From assembly GCA_003246625.1 (NCBI GenBank), contig QJZR01000010.1, forward strand, positions 124,001 to 188,000: a DNA stretch of 64,000 nt, given 5' to 3'. Below are positions 24,040 through 32,620 of the stretch, piece by piece. The notes under the pieces are model-generated. The model searched no databases, was not told where the DNA came from, and worked only from the letters and a program-made list of their open reading frames with translations. Origin of the DNA: Alphaproteobacteria bacterium. GTDB lineage: Bacteria > Pseudomonadota > Alphaproteobacteria > Rhodospirillales > Rhodospirillaceae. Positions within the stretch are counted from its first letter, which is position 1. The number at the start of each line of letters is the position of its first letter. A program made the position numbers and the translations under genes.

Positions 24040-24999
24040 ATGGCCGCGCCGGTGATCGTGTCGGGCGTCGCGCTCGACGACGCGCCGGAGGCCGTCGCCC
24101 TCCTGCAAGCGGCGGGCACCCTGCGCTGCCTGCCGCCGGACCGCGACGCCCTTCTGTCCGGCATCGCCGACTGCACCGCCTATGTCGCCTCGGCGGCGGT
24201 GCGGGTCGACGCCGCGTTCCTGGACGCCGCCCCCAACCTGCGCTTCATCGGCTCGCCGCACACCGGACGCGACCACCTGGACCAGGCGGCAATCGCGGCG
24301 CGCGGCATCGTGCTGCGCCACATCGCCGAGGAACGCGCCCTGCTCGACGGCTTTTCCGCCACCGCCGAACACGCCTTCGCCCTGATCCTGGCGGTGATCC
24401 GCCACGTCGGCCCGGCGATGCTGGCGGCGCGGCAGGGCGACTGGGCGCGCGAACGCTTCACCGGGTTTCAGCTTCTCGGCAAGACCCTGGGTCTGGTCGG
24501 CCTGGGCCGCCTGGGCAGCATCGCGGCGCGCATCGGCCAGGGGTTCGGCATGCGAGTGATCGGCTGCGACCCGCGCCCCGTCGACCTGCCGGGGGTAACG
24601 CGCCTGCCCTTCGACCGCGTCCTGGCGGACGCCGACGTGGTGTCCCTGCATCTGCACCTCGCCCCCGAGACCGAGGGCCTGATCGGCCGCGCCGCCTTCG
24701 CCGCGATGAAGCCCGGCGCCATCCTGATCAACACCAGCCGCGGCCGCATCGTCGACGAGGCGGCGCTGATCGAAGCCCTCGACTCCGGCCGCCTGGGCGG
24801 CGCGGGGCTGGACGTCATCGACGGCGAATGGATGGACGACGCGGCGCGGCGCGAACACCCGCTGCTGGCTTATGCCCGCGCCCACGACAATCTGGTGGTC
24901 ACCCCGCACATCGGCGGCGCCACCGTCGAATCGATCACCGGGGCGCGCATCTTCATCGCGCGCAAGGTGGCCGATTTCCTGGCCGGACGGCCGGTCTGA
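24040..24999 (+). CDS. D-isomer-specific 2-hydroxyacid dehydrogenase
   Basis: The 319-residue NAD-dependent enzyme has the C-terminal/N-terminal split of the D-2-hydroxyacid dehydrogenase family: the Rossmann motif GLVGLGRLGSIAARIG (about residues 150-165), HLHLAPETEGLIG, the catalytic-Arg segment INTSRGRIVDEAALIEAL and the catalytic-His segment VVTPHIGGATVESI. The acidic catalytic residue is likely in DVIDGEWMDD. It starts 5 nt after the cytidylyltransferase stop, so it is in the same operon. Members in sugar clusters often oxidise or reduce 3-carbon or sugar acids; the substrate here is not known. Confidence 0.87.
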   Translation: MAAPVIVSGVALDDAPEAVALLQAAGTLRCLPPDRDALLSGIADCTAYVASAAVRVDAAFLDAAPNLRFIGSPHTGRDHLDQAAIAARGIVLRHIAEERALLDGFSATAEHAFALILAVIRHVGPAMLAARQGDWARERFTGFQLLGKTLGLVGLGRLGSIAARIGQGFGMRVIGCDPRPVDLPGVTRLPFDRVLADADVVSLHLHLAPETEGLIGRAAFAAMKPGAILINTSRGRIVDEAALIEALDSGRLGGAGLDVIDGEWMDDAARREHPLLAYARAHDNLVVTPHIGGATVESITGARIFIARKVADFLAGRPV

Positions 25000-25086
25000 G
25001 ACGCCGGATTAAGGCATTTTTCACCGGCACGGGTAGAGACTGACGGCACGGTCGAGAAACGGCCGTCGCACGGAACGGAGGCCGCA

Positions 25087-26883
25087 TTGATCGTCCTGGG
25101 CATCGCCGACAGCCATGAATCCCATGCCTGCGTCCTGCGCGACGGGGTCCTGCTTGCCGCCGTCGCCGAGGAACGCCTCTCCCGCCTCAAGGCCGACATG
25201 GGCTATCCGCGCCTGGCGATTGACCGCGCCCTCGCCATCGCCGGGGTGGCGCCGTCCGAGATCGACCTCGTCGCCTTCGCCGGGCGCGACGGCAACGCCT
25301 TCATGCGCCTGTACAAGCGCAGCGCCCTGTTCTCGGTCGGCGACTGGGTGGCGCAGAACCGCGAATACTTCCGCCCCCGCATGTTCGAGGGCAAGGCGCT
25401 GACCCCGCTGGACGACTTCCGCCAGCGGCGGCACCTGCGCCCGGACGTCGAGGACGACCCCTATTACCCCTTCGTGCCGCTGGCGGAAAAGGCCGACCCC
25501 AAGGACTGGCCCGCGCTGTTCCGCCGCGTCCGCACCGAGGCGGCGGTGCGGCAACTGGGCATCCCGGCGGAACGGGTGCGCTTCTACCGGCACGAGGACT
25601 GCCACCAGATCTACGGCGTGCATTCCGCCCCCTGGCGGCCGGAACGCGCCCTGATCGTCACCGCCGAGGGCGGCGGCGACGATTCCTCGGCCACCCTGTC
25701 GCTGCTGGAAAACGGCACGCCGCGCGAGATCTGGAAGTCGAACCAGGCCAGCCTGGGACGCTTGTACCGTAACGTCACCCTGATTCTCGGCATGAAACCC
25801 AGCCAGCACGAATACAAGGTGATGGGGCTGGCGCCGCACGGCAGCGACTATGTCGGCCGCCGCAGCCTGGAGCTGTTCCGCCGCGTCGACAAGGTGGAGG
25901 GCCACGCCCTGGTGCGGCAGCCGGACCTGCCCGACCTCTATTTCTCGCTGCGCGACGCGCTGGAGGGCGAACGCTTCGACGGCATCGCCTGGGGCCTGCA
26001 AACCTATGTCGAGGAAACCCTCTGCGCCTGGATCGACAACGCCTGCGCCGAATTCGGCGTCGGCGACGTGCTATTTTCCGGCGGCGTGGCGCAGAACATC
26101 AAGGCCTGCAAGGCGATCCTCGACGGCACGCGGGCGGAACGCCTGTGGTCGGGGCCGGTGGCGGGCGACGGCTCGCTCGGCATCGGCGCCGCGTGGCTGG
26201 CGCATGTCGAGGCCACCGGCACGCCGCCCGCCGGCCTATCCTCGGTCTACCTGGGCAGCGCCCACGACGCGGCGGCGGTGCGCCAGGCGGCGGAAAAGGA
26301 AGGCGTGGCGGCCCTGGGCACGGTGGTCGAACGCCCCACTCCGGAGCAGGCGGCGGCCTGGCTGGCGGCGGGCAAGGTGGTCGCCCGTTTCTCCGGCCGC
26401 ATGGAATTCGGCCAGCGCGCCCTCGGCAACCGTTCGATCCTGGCCGATCCGCGCGGCATCGCGACGGTGGAGCGGATCAACGCCAAGATCAAGCACCGCG
26501 ACTTCTGGATGCCGTTCACCCCGTCGATGCTGGACGCCGACTGCCCGCGCTATCTGGTCAACCCGAAGGGCATCGATTCGCCGTTCATGACCATGGCCTT
26601 CGACACCACGGCGGCGGCGCACGCCGATTTGCCCGCCGCCCTGCACCCCGCCGACAAGACGGCGCGGCCGCAGATGCTGAAACGCGACGCCAATCCCGGC
26701 TATTACGACCTGATCGCCGCCTTCAAGGCGAAAACCGGGGTCGGAGCGGTGCTCAACACCTCGTTCAACCTGCACGGCGAGGCGATCGTCGATTCCCCCA
26801 CCGACGCCATCGACACCTTCCGCCGTTCCGAACTCGACGTGCTTCTGTTCGACGACCTTGCGGTGGTGCGCGATGCCCCATAA
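25087..26883 (+). CDS. Carbamoyltransferase of the NodU/CmcH/TobZ family
   Basis: These enzymes transfer a carbamoyl group from carbamoyl phosphate, through carbamoyl-AMP, to sugar or antibiotic hydroxyls. The 598-residue product has the N-terminal Kae1-like domain (GIADSHESHACVLRDGVLLA, HEDCHQIYGVHSAPW, VTAEGGGDDSSATLSLLENG, QHEYKVMGLAPHG) and the C-terminal YrdC-unrelated carbamoyl domain (FSGRMEFGQRALGNRSILAD, KHRDFWMPFTPSML, VLNTSFNLHGEAIVDSPTDA). The start codon is TTG at 25087, eight bases after a clear GGAGG. The target is probably a sugar of the island's glycan. The 87-bp gap before it may hold a promoter. It overlaps the next gene by 11 nt. Confidence 0.93.
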   Translation: MIVLGIADSHESHACVLRDGVLLAAVAEERLSRLKADMGYPRLAIDRALAIAGVAPSEIDLVAFAGRDGNAFMRLYKRSALFSVGDWVAQNREYFRPRMFEGKALTPLDDFRQRRHLRPDVEDDPYYPFVPLAEKADPKDWPALFRRVRTEAAVRQLGIPAERVRFYRHEDCHQIYGVHSAPWRPERALIVTAEGGGDDSSATLSLLENGTPREIWKSNQASLGRLYRNVTLILGMKPSQHEYKVMGLAPHGSDYVGRRSLELFRRVDKVEGHALVRQPDLPDLYFSLRDALEGERFDGIAWGLQTYVEETLCAWIDNACAEFGVGDVLFSGGVAQNIKACKAILDGTRAERLWSGPVAGDGSLGIGAAWLAHVEATGTPPAGLSSVYLGSAHDAAAVRQAAEKEGVAALGTVVERPTPEQAAAWLAAGKVVARFSGRMEFGQRALGNRSILADPRGIATVERINAKIKHRDFWMPFTPSMLDADCPRYLVNPKGIDSPFMTMAFDTTAAAHADLPAALHPADKTARPQMLKRDANPGYYDLIAAFKAKTGVGAVLNTSFNLHGEAIVDSPTDAIDTFRRSELDVLLFDDLAVVRDAP

Positions 26884-28219
26884 GCCCTGCGATACCGGCG
26901 AAGACGTCCTGGCCGTCCTTGAACGCACCTATCTGCTCGACCGCCACGCGGCCACCGCGGGTTCCTGGAAGGCCCTGGATATCCTGAACGAATACCTCGA
27001 CATCGAGGTCCATTCCTTCGCCTCCGGCAGCGAGTGCTTCACCTGGCGCGTCCCGCCGGGCTGGGCGGTGGAACACGCGGAAATCCGCCTGGGCGACCGG
27101 GTGCTGCTGCGCCACGCCGACCACCCGCTGACGGTGCAGCCCTATTCCGATTCCTTTACCGGCCGCGTCGGCCGCGACGACCTGCTGAAGCATCTGGTGT
27201 GGTCCGAGGCGCGTCCCGACGCCTATGCCTATCGCTCGCAGCTCGCCTATCAGACCGACCTGCGCCGCGACTGGCAGATGTCGCTGCCCTGGGCCCTGGT
27301 GCGCGACCTGCCCGAGGGCGACTACGACGTCGACCTGCGCACCCGCTTCTTCGACGGCGCGATGCCGGTGGGCGAGGCGTTGCTGGAGGGCGACAGCCCG
27401 CACTCCATCCTGATCGTCGCCCACATCTGCCACCCCGGCATCGCCGACGACGGCCTGTCGGGCGCGGTCACCGGCATCCGCCTGATGCGCTGGCTGGCCA
27501 CCCTGCCGCGCCGCCGCTACACCTATCGCCTGCTGCTGCCGGTAGAGACCATCGGCTCGGTCGCCTGGCTGTGGAAACGCCGCGACCTGCTGCCCCACCT
27601 GGCGGCGGGACTGGTGCTGGAAAGCCTGGGCAACGCCGCGCCCTTCGCCTGGAAGCGCAGCTATCCCGGCGACACCCGGATCGACCGCGTCGCCCGCCAC
27701 GTGGCGCGCCGCTTCGGCGAGATCGAGGAACGGGACTTCCGCGACAAGGTCGGCAACGACGAACTGGTGTTCGGCGACCCCGACTTCGCGGTGCCGATGG
27801 TCGGCCTGCAACGCTGGCCGTACCCGGAATACCACACCAGCGACGACGCCCCCGCCGCCCTCACCGCCGCGCGCCTGGACGAAGGCTTCGCCTTCGCCCG
27901 GGGGATCGTCGAGGTTCTGGAGGCCGACGCGGTGCCGGAACGCCGCTTCGTCGGCCCCCTGCACCTCAGCCGCCACGACCTGTACGTCGACGCGCGGCAG
28001 GACTTCGCCCTCTATTCCCGCATCTGGCGGATCATGCAGATGATGGACGGCGAGACCACCCTGTTCGACATCGCCGAGGCCACCGGCCTCGACTTCGCCG
28101 CGTTGCAGGCCTACCTCGACCGCTGGCGGGAAAAGGGGCTGATCCGCGACCGCGCCCTCGACCCGCGCGCGGTGTTCCCGCGCGGCGCGCCGATGTGGCT
28201 GGTCTGCGGCCGGGACTGA
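26873..28219 (+). CDS. M28-like (DUF4910-type) aminopeptidase-fold protein with winged-helix tail
   Basis: The 448-residue protein fits the DUF4910/DUF2172 group: a zinc-peptidase fold with likely metal ligands in AHICHPGIADDGLSGAV (His and Asp), the Glu of LLPVETIGS or LVLESLG, and the His of EYHTSDDAP. An inserted domain (VHSFASGSECFTWRVPPGWA to DHPLTVQPYSDSF) lies between the first helix and the peptidase fold. A C-terminal winged-helix-like part (FDIAEATGLDFAALQAYLDR) completes it. Such proteins are common in polysaccharide clusters; their reaction is not established, and amide hydrolysis on a sugar is one guess. The ATG at 26873 overlaps the carbamoyltransferase end. Confidence 0.75.
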   Translation: MPHKPCDTGEDVLAVLERTYLLDRHAATAGSWKALDILNEYLDIEVHSFASGSECFTWRVPPGWAVEHAEIRLGDRVLLRHADHPLTVQPYSDSFTGRVGRDDLLKHLVWSEARPDAYAYRSQLAYQTDLRRDWQMSLPWALVRDLPEGDYDVDLRTRFFDGAMPVGEALLEGDSPHSILIVAHICHPGIADDGLSGAVTGIRLMRWLATLPRRRYTYRLLLPVETIGSVAWLWKRRDLLPHLAAGLVLESLGNAAPFAWKRSYPGDTRIDRVARHVARRFGEIEERDFRDKVGNDELVFGDPDFAVPMVGLQRWPYPEYHTSDDAPAALTAARLDEGFAFARGIVEVLEADAVPERRFVGPLHLSRHDLYVDARQDFALYSRIWRIMQMMDGETTLFDIAEATGLDFAALQAYLDRWREKGLIRDRALDPRAVFPRGAPMWLVCGRD

Positions 28220-28223
28220 GGGG

Positions 28224-29234
28224 CTATTCCACCGCGCCGCGCGGCAACGGCTGCCCGGCGGCCACCGCCCGGGTCAGGCGGCGGCCCAGCACCAGATCGA
28301 TCTCGCCGCTGGAAAATTCCGACGCCGGGCGGGCGAACACCAGATCGTCCGCCGTCAGCACCGTCCCCGCGGGCAGGTCGCGCGCCGCCGCCAATCCCTT
28401 GCGCAACGCCGCGCGGGCGGCCGCCTCGCACTGCTGGGGGCGTTTCTCGCCGTCGCCCAGGGCGGCGTGCACGGCGCGCACCGAAACCACCAGATCGGCC
28501 AGTTCGGCGGGTTCCAGCGACAGCGCATGGTCGCGGAACACCCGGTCGGCGCGGGTTTCGGTGACGTGGACCTCGACCATCTCCGCCCCCAGGGCGACCG
28601 CCGCCAGGCAGGCCTGGGTGCCGATGACGTGGTTCGACCACCCCACCGGCAGGCCGAAACGCCGCTTCAGCGCCGGAATGGCGCGCAGGTTAGCCTCTTC
28701 CACCGGCGTCGGATAGGCCGACACGCAGTGCATCAGGACCAGCCGTTCGGCCAGGGGCACGCCGTCCAACGCCGCCTCGAACAGGCGCACCGCCGCCGCC
28801 ACTTCCTCCATGTCGGCGCAGCCGGTGGACAGGATCGCCGGACGCCCGCTCCGCGCCACGGCGCGCAGCACCGGGGCGAAATCGATGTCGCCGCTGGCGA
28901 TTTTCAGCACCGGGCAGATTTCCGCCAGCAGGGGAACCCAGTCCTCGGACACCGGGGTGGAAAAGAAGCCGATGCCGCGCCGCTCCGCCTCCGCCGCCAG
29001 ACGGCGGTGCGCCGCCGCGTCCAGGCCGAAGCGCCGCACCCGCGCCAGACGCTCGGCGTCGGTGGCGGCGATGAAGCGTTCCGGCGTATAGCTTTGGAAC
29101 TTGATCGCGTCCGCCCCCGCTTCCGCCGCCAGCGCCACCAGGCGCAACGCGGCCTCCAGGCTGCCCTCGTGGTTGACCCCCGCCTCGGCGACGACCAGGG
29201 GCGCGCCGCCCAGAACCTTGCCGAACATCTCCAT
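28224..29234 (-). CDS. neuB: NeuB-family nonulosonic acid synthase
   Basis: NeuB-type enzymes condense phosphoenolpyruvate with a 6-carbon N-acyl amino sugar to make sialic, legionaminic or pseudaminic acid. The 336-residue protein has the TIM-barrel motifs VVAEAGVNHEGSLEAALRLV, DAIKFQSYTPERF, GIGFFSTPVSEDWVPLL, KIASGDIDFAPVLRAVA, LMHCVSAYPTPVEEANLRAI, PVGWSNHVIG and EVHVTETRADRVFRDHALSL, and a C-terminal SAF domain (GLAAARDLPAGTVLTADDLV). Which nonulosonate is made cannot be told. It is the last gene of the leftward sugar operon and converges on the DUF4910 gene with a 4-nt gap and no terminator. Confidence 0.93.
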   Translation of the reverse strand: MEMFGKVLGGAPLVVAEAGVNHEGSLEAALRLVALAAEAGADAIKFQSYTPERFIAATDAERLARVRRFGLDAAAHRRLAAEAERRGIGFFSTPVSEDWVPLLAEICPVLKIASGDIDFAPVLRAVARSGRPAILSTGCADMEEVAAAVRLFEAALDGVPLAERLVLMHCVSAYPTPVEEANLRAIPALKRRFGLPVGWSNHVIGTQACLAAVALGAEMVEVHVTETRADRVFRDHALSLEPAELADLVVSVRAVHAALGDGEKRPQQCEAAARAALRKGLAAARDLPAGTVLTADDLVFARPASEFSSGEIDLVLGRRLTRAVAAGQPLPRGAVE

Positions 29235-29238
29235 CCGT

Positions 29239-31710
29239 CTATGCCTCTTCGCTGATCGCCAAATGGCGCTCGACCAGGGTCTGCGCCAACTGCGCCGCCG
29301 CCGCCAGAATCTCGCTTTCCCGCCCGCCGCTGGCCGCCCGTTGCGCGGTCAGCGCGGCGTTGACCGTCGCCGCCAGGGCCTCGTGCAGCGGGCGGCTGTC
29401 CCGGTGCATCCAGGCGGCATCGAGCAACAGGAAGGCCGCCGCCTCGTGCGCGTGCGCCGACGCCAGCCGCCGCGCCAGGGCCAGAATCGGCGGCACCGCC
29501 AGGGGATCGCGGTCCACCGCCGCGGTCAGGGGATCGACCGCCGCCTCGGCGTTGGGAAACAGGGTGTCGACCGCCGCCAGACGGCGGTATTGCGCCTCGT
29601 AGGCGGCGGCGACGGCGGGCCAGGCGAACACCGCCTCCACCCGCTTGCGGCCCGCCGCGCCCAAGGCCGCGCCGCCGTCGGCCCGCGCCAGCACCCGGAT
29701 CGTCGCCGCCGCCAGGCGCTGCGGCGACGGCGCCTTGACCAGCACGCCGGTCTGGCCGTCCACCACCTGGAAGCGGGTGCCCGGCGCGTCGGCGGCGACG
29801 ACCGGCAGGCCGCAGGCCATCGCCTCGCAGGTGACGTTGCCGAAGGTTTCCAGCACGCTGGGATTGAGGAACAGGCTGGCGGCGCGATAGACGCCGGGCA
29901 GTTCGGCGTGCGGCACCGCCCCCAGCAGGTGCACGCGGTCGGCGACGCCCAGTTCCGCCGCCAGGGCGGCCAGCGCCCCGGCATCCTTGCCCGCGTGCAG
30001 CAGGTGCGCATCCGGGAAGGCGGCAAGAACCTGGGCGAACGCCTCCACCCCCGCGTCGAAGCGCTTGCTCGGAATCGCGCGTCCGGCCATCAGCAACACC
30101 GGCGCCGCCGCCGGAATTCCCAGGCGGGAGCGCAGGTCCGCGCCGTTCCCCGGCGAAAACGCCGCGGCGTCGACGCCGTTGGGGATGCGGACGATGCGCG
30201 CCGGATCGGCCATCGCCGCCAGTTCCGCCACCACGTCGTCGCTGATCGCGACGCACAGGTCGCTGCCCGCGATGGCGGCGGAAATCGCCGCATCGTTCGC
30301 CGGGTCGAGCCGCCAGCCATAGCCGATTTCCGGCATGCGGTTGATGTCCATGCCATGGCAGCGGGTCAGCACCGGCACCCCGTGCAAGGCGCGCAGGGCC
30401 AGGGCGAAGGGCGCCGCCTCGAAGGCGCTGTGCGCGGAAATCGCGTCGAAGCGCCGCACCAGATGGCGGCGCAGGAACTGCTGGTGCAACGACCCCGGCA
30501 ACAGGCCGAGCGGGCGATGGCGCGGCCGTTCGGCCAGCGGCCCACGGGCGAAACCGCCGGAAAAGCGGGCCAGCGCGTAGGGAGCCTCGGCATCGCCTCC
30601 CGGTTGCTGCTCGGCGGGGGCGAACACCGTCACCGCGTGGCCGCGCGCCACCAGTTCGCGGGCCAGCCGGTCCAGTTGCAGCTCCAGACCGCCGACCACC
30701 GGCAGGAAGGAATTGGTCAGCATCGCCAGGTTGAGGGGCTTTTCCGGCGGCGCGGCGGCGGGCAGCGGCACCTTCGCCGCCGACGGGCAGAGCACCGCGC
30801 AGCGGGTCTTTTCGCCGCCATAGACCGGGAACACCGTGGCGAGACGGCTTTTCGCGCTCATCGTATAGGCGCGCATGCCGAAGCGTTCGGCGAACAGTTC
30901 CGCCATGTCGCGCAGGATCTGCCGGATCGGGAAACGCCGCCCGCCGCCGCCCTCGTGCGGGTGGCGCATGTCGGTCTTGCGCGGCGGCAGCAGCGGCGCG
31001 AAGGATTCGTATTCCGGCATCTCGTAGAAATGCAGCGCGTCGGTCATGTCGACGCCGCAGAACACCACGTTGCGGCAGCCCAGCATCGCGGCCAGCGCGA
31101 ACATCGCGGGCACCGTCGCGGTCGGCTTGGGCAGGAAGGCCGCCCCCCGCCCGAAGCCGAACAGACCGTGATCGATCAAATGGCGCAGCAGCAGCACCGG
31201 ATTGGCCGCGCAGCCGGAATACTGGAACAGTTCGCGGGTGAACAGGCAGCGCGGCCCGCATTCCCGCATCAGGGTGCGGCCGAAGGGCCGTTCGTGGAAG
31301 CGGAAGAAGTTCACCTCGTCGCCACGACAGATGAAGGTGGTGTCGCGATAGTCGGGCAGGCGCAGGCGCAGCAGCTTCTCGATGCCGCTTTCGCCGTTGT
31401 CGGCAACGCGGGTGGTGGAGATGGTCAGGTAATAGTCGGTGGCGAAGGGATGGACCAGCCAATGGTTCATGCCGATGCTGGTCTGCCCGGCGATGTGCGC
31501 CCACTCGCGGTCGGTGATGTCGAGAATCGACGGCCCGCTGCCCATCAGGAAGGCGGTGTCGCCCTTTATCGGCAGCACCGTGCGCCGGTTGAGGTCGGCA
31601 TAGCCCATCTTCATGTAGGCGGCGACCGAACGCGCGGCGTGGCCGGTCTGGTCGGTGGGGTCCCAAAGGGTGCGCACCGCGGCGCGCAGGCCCATGCCGA
31701 AATCAGGCAT
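29239..31710 (-). CDS. Fusion: Maf/GT42-like domain plus GT4 glycosyltransferase
   Basis: The 823-residue protein has three parts. Residues ~1-310 resemble the GT42-like core of flagellar Maf (DUF115) proteins and sialyltransferases: FLMGSGPSILDIT (residues 55-65), then a Cys-rich stretch, TATVPAMFALAAMLGC, VVFCGVDMTD (about 216-224), RHPHEGG and AYTMSAKSRLATVFPVY. Residues ~327-700 are a GT4 glycosyltransferase (MLTNSFLPVVGGLELQLDRL, TRCHGMDINR, MAGRAIPSKRFDAGVEAFA, SVLETFGNVTCEAMACG with the E-x7-E motif). The last ~120 residues are helical. With NeuB encoded next door and a CMP-sugar synthetase nearby, the N-terminal half may transfer a nonulosonic acid. This is inferred; a non-catalytic pterin-enzyme-like fold is an alternative. 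Confidence 0.78.
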   Translation of the reverse strand: MPDFGMGLRAAVRTLWDPTDQTGHAARSVAAYMKMGYADLNRRTVLPIKGDTAFLMGSGPSILDITDREWAHIAGQTSIGMNHWLVHPFATDYYLTISTTRVADNGESGIEKLLRLRLPDYRDTTFICRGDEVNFFRFHERPFGRTLMRECGPRCLFTRELFQYSGCAANPVLLLRHLIDHGLFGFGRGAAFLPKPTATVPAMFALAAMLGCRNVVFCGVDMTDALHFYEMPEYESFAPLLPPRKTDMRHPHEGGGGRRFPIRQILRDMAELFAERFGMRAYTMSAKSRLATVFPVYGGEKTRCAVLCPSAAKVPLPAAAPPEKPLNLAMLTNSFLPVVGGLELQLDRLARELVARGHAVTVFAPAEQQPGGDAEAPYALARFSGGFARGPLAERPRHRPLGLLPGSLHQQFLRRHLVRRFDAISAHSAFEAAPFALALRALHGVPVLTRCHGMDINRMPEIGYGWRLDPANDAAISAAIAGSDLCVAISDDVVAELAAMADPARIVRIPNGVDAAAFSPGNGADLRSRLGIPAAAPVLLMAGRAIPSKRFDAGVEAFAQVLAAFPDAHLLHAGKDAGALAALAAELGVADRVHLLGAVPHAELPGVYRAASLFLNPSVLETFGNVTCEAMACGLPVVAADAPGTRFQVVDGQTGVLVKAPSPQRLAAATIRVLARADGGAALGAAGRKRVEAVFAWPAVAAAYEAQYRRLAAVDTLFPNAEAAVDPLTAAVDRDPLAVPPILALARRLASAHAHEAAAFLLLDAAWMHRDSRPLHEALAATVNAALTAQRAASGGRESEILAAAAQLAQTLVERHLAISEEA

Positions 31711-32620
31711 CGCCGTCCTCCCGCCTCGCGGGCAGGCCCGGGCCGTCGGCGGCGAAAACGCCGGAGGGCAACGGGCCGCCGTCCTCCGCCGCCCAGTCGG
31801 TCAGCAGCAGGGCGCCGTCGCGGCAGATCAGGAACGGGCCTTCCCCGCCGACGCGGACGATCCGCCCCGGGGTGCCGCGCACCTGCGGCGCCGCGTGCCG
31901 CGCCGCGAAGACGCGGACGATCCGCCCCGCCACCTCCAGCCAGGCGCCGGGATAGGGGCGGGTCAGGGCGCGGATGAAGCGCAGGGCCTCCGCCGCCGTC
32001 GTCCGCGCCGGGGCCAGCCGCCCGTCGGCGTCGGCGCGCTGATGCCAATAGGCGGCGCGCGCGGCGTCCTGCGGGGTGCCCGTCTCGCCGCGCTCCAGGG
32101 CGGCGATGGCGGCCAGCGCCAGGCCGGGAAACGCGGCGTTGGCCTTGTCGTGCAGGGTGGCGATGGTGTCGTCGTCGCCGATCGGGATACGCGTTTCGGC
32201 AAGCAGCGGCCCGCTGTCGATCCCCGCGTCGACGCGGATGGCGGAAATTCCCGCCGCCGCCTCGCCCATGATCATCTGCCAGTTGAGGGGGGAACCGCCG
32301 CGGTATTCGGGCAGGCGGCCGCCGTGCAGGTTGACCGCGCCCAGCCGCGCCGCCGCCAGCAGCGGCGAACGGAAGATCTGCGAGAACCCGGCGATCAGCA
32401 GCACGTCCGGCGCCAGCCCGGCCAGTTCGGCCAGGAAGTCCGCATGGTTGACGTCCGCCACCGTCTCCACCGCCAGGCCCAGGCCGCGCAGCTCGTCGGC
32501 GACGCCGGCCGGCGCGGCGGGCGGCACCACCGCCAGAACCACGCCGTGCCCGGCGGCCAGAACCGCCCGCACCGCCGCCAGGCCCCGCGCCCCGTTGAGG
32601 AAGACGACGACGCGGCGCAT
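31703..32620 (-). CDS. Methionyl-tRNA formyltransferase-like sugar N-formyltransferase
   Basis: The 305-residue protein has the formyltransferase core: AVNLHGGRLPEYRGGSPLNW (Asn and His of the active site) followed by VDAGIDSGPLLAETRIPIG (conserved Asp), and a C-terminal OB-like domain (TRPYPGAWLEVAGRIVRVFA). In sugar clusters such enzymes use N10-formyltetrahydrofolate to N-formylate amino sugars. The true start is the ATG at 32620, overlapping the epimerase stop (ATGA); the ORF-track version reads upstream through that gene. It overlaps the fusion gene by 8 nt. An upstream DegT aminotransferase could make its amino-sugar substrate. Confidence 0.87.
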   Translation of the reverse strand: MRRVVVFLNGARGLAAVRAVLAAGHGVVLAVVPPAAPAGVADELRGLGLAVETVADVNHADFLAELAGLAPDVLLIAGFSQIFRSPLLAAARLGAVNLHGGRLPEYRGGSPLNWQMIMGEAAAGISAIRVDAGIDSGPLLAETRIPIGDDDTIATLHDKANAAFPGLALAAIAALERGETGTPQDAARAAYWHQRADADGRLAPARTTAAEALRFIRALTRPYPGAWLEVAGRIVRVFAARHAAPQVRGTPGRIVRVGGEGPFLICRDGALLLTDWAAEDGGPLPSGVFAADGPGLPARREDGDA

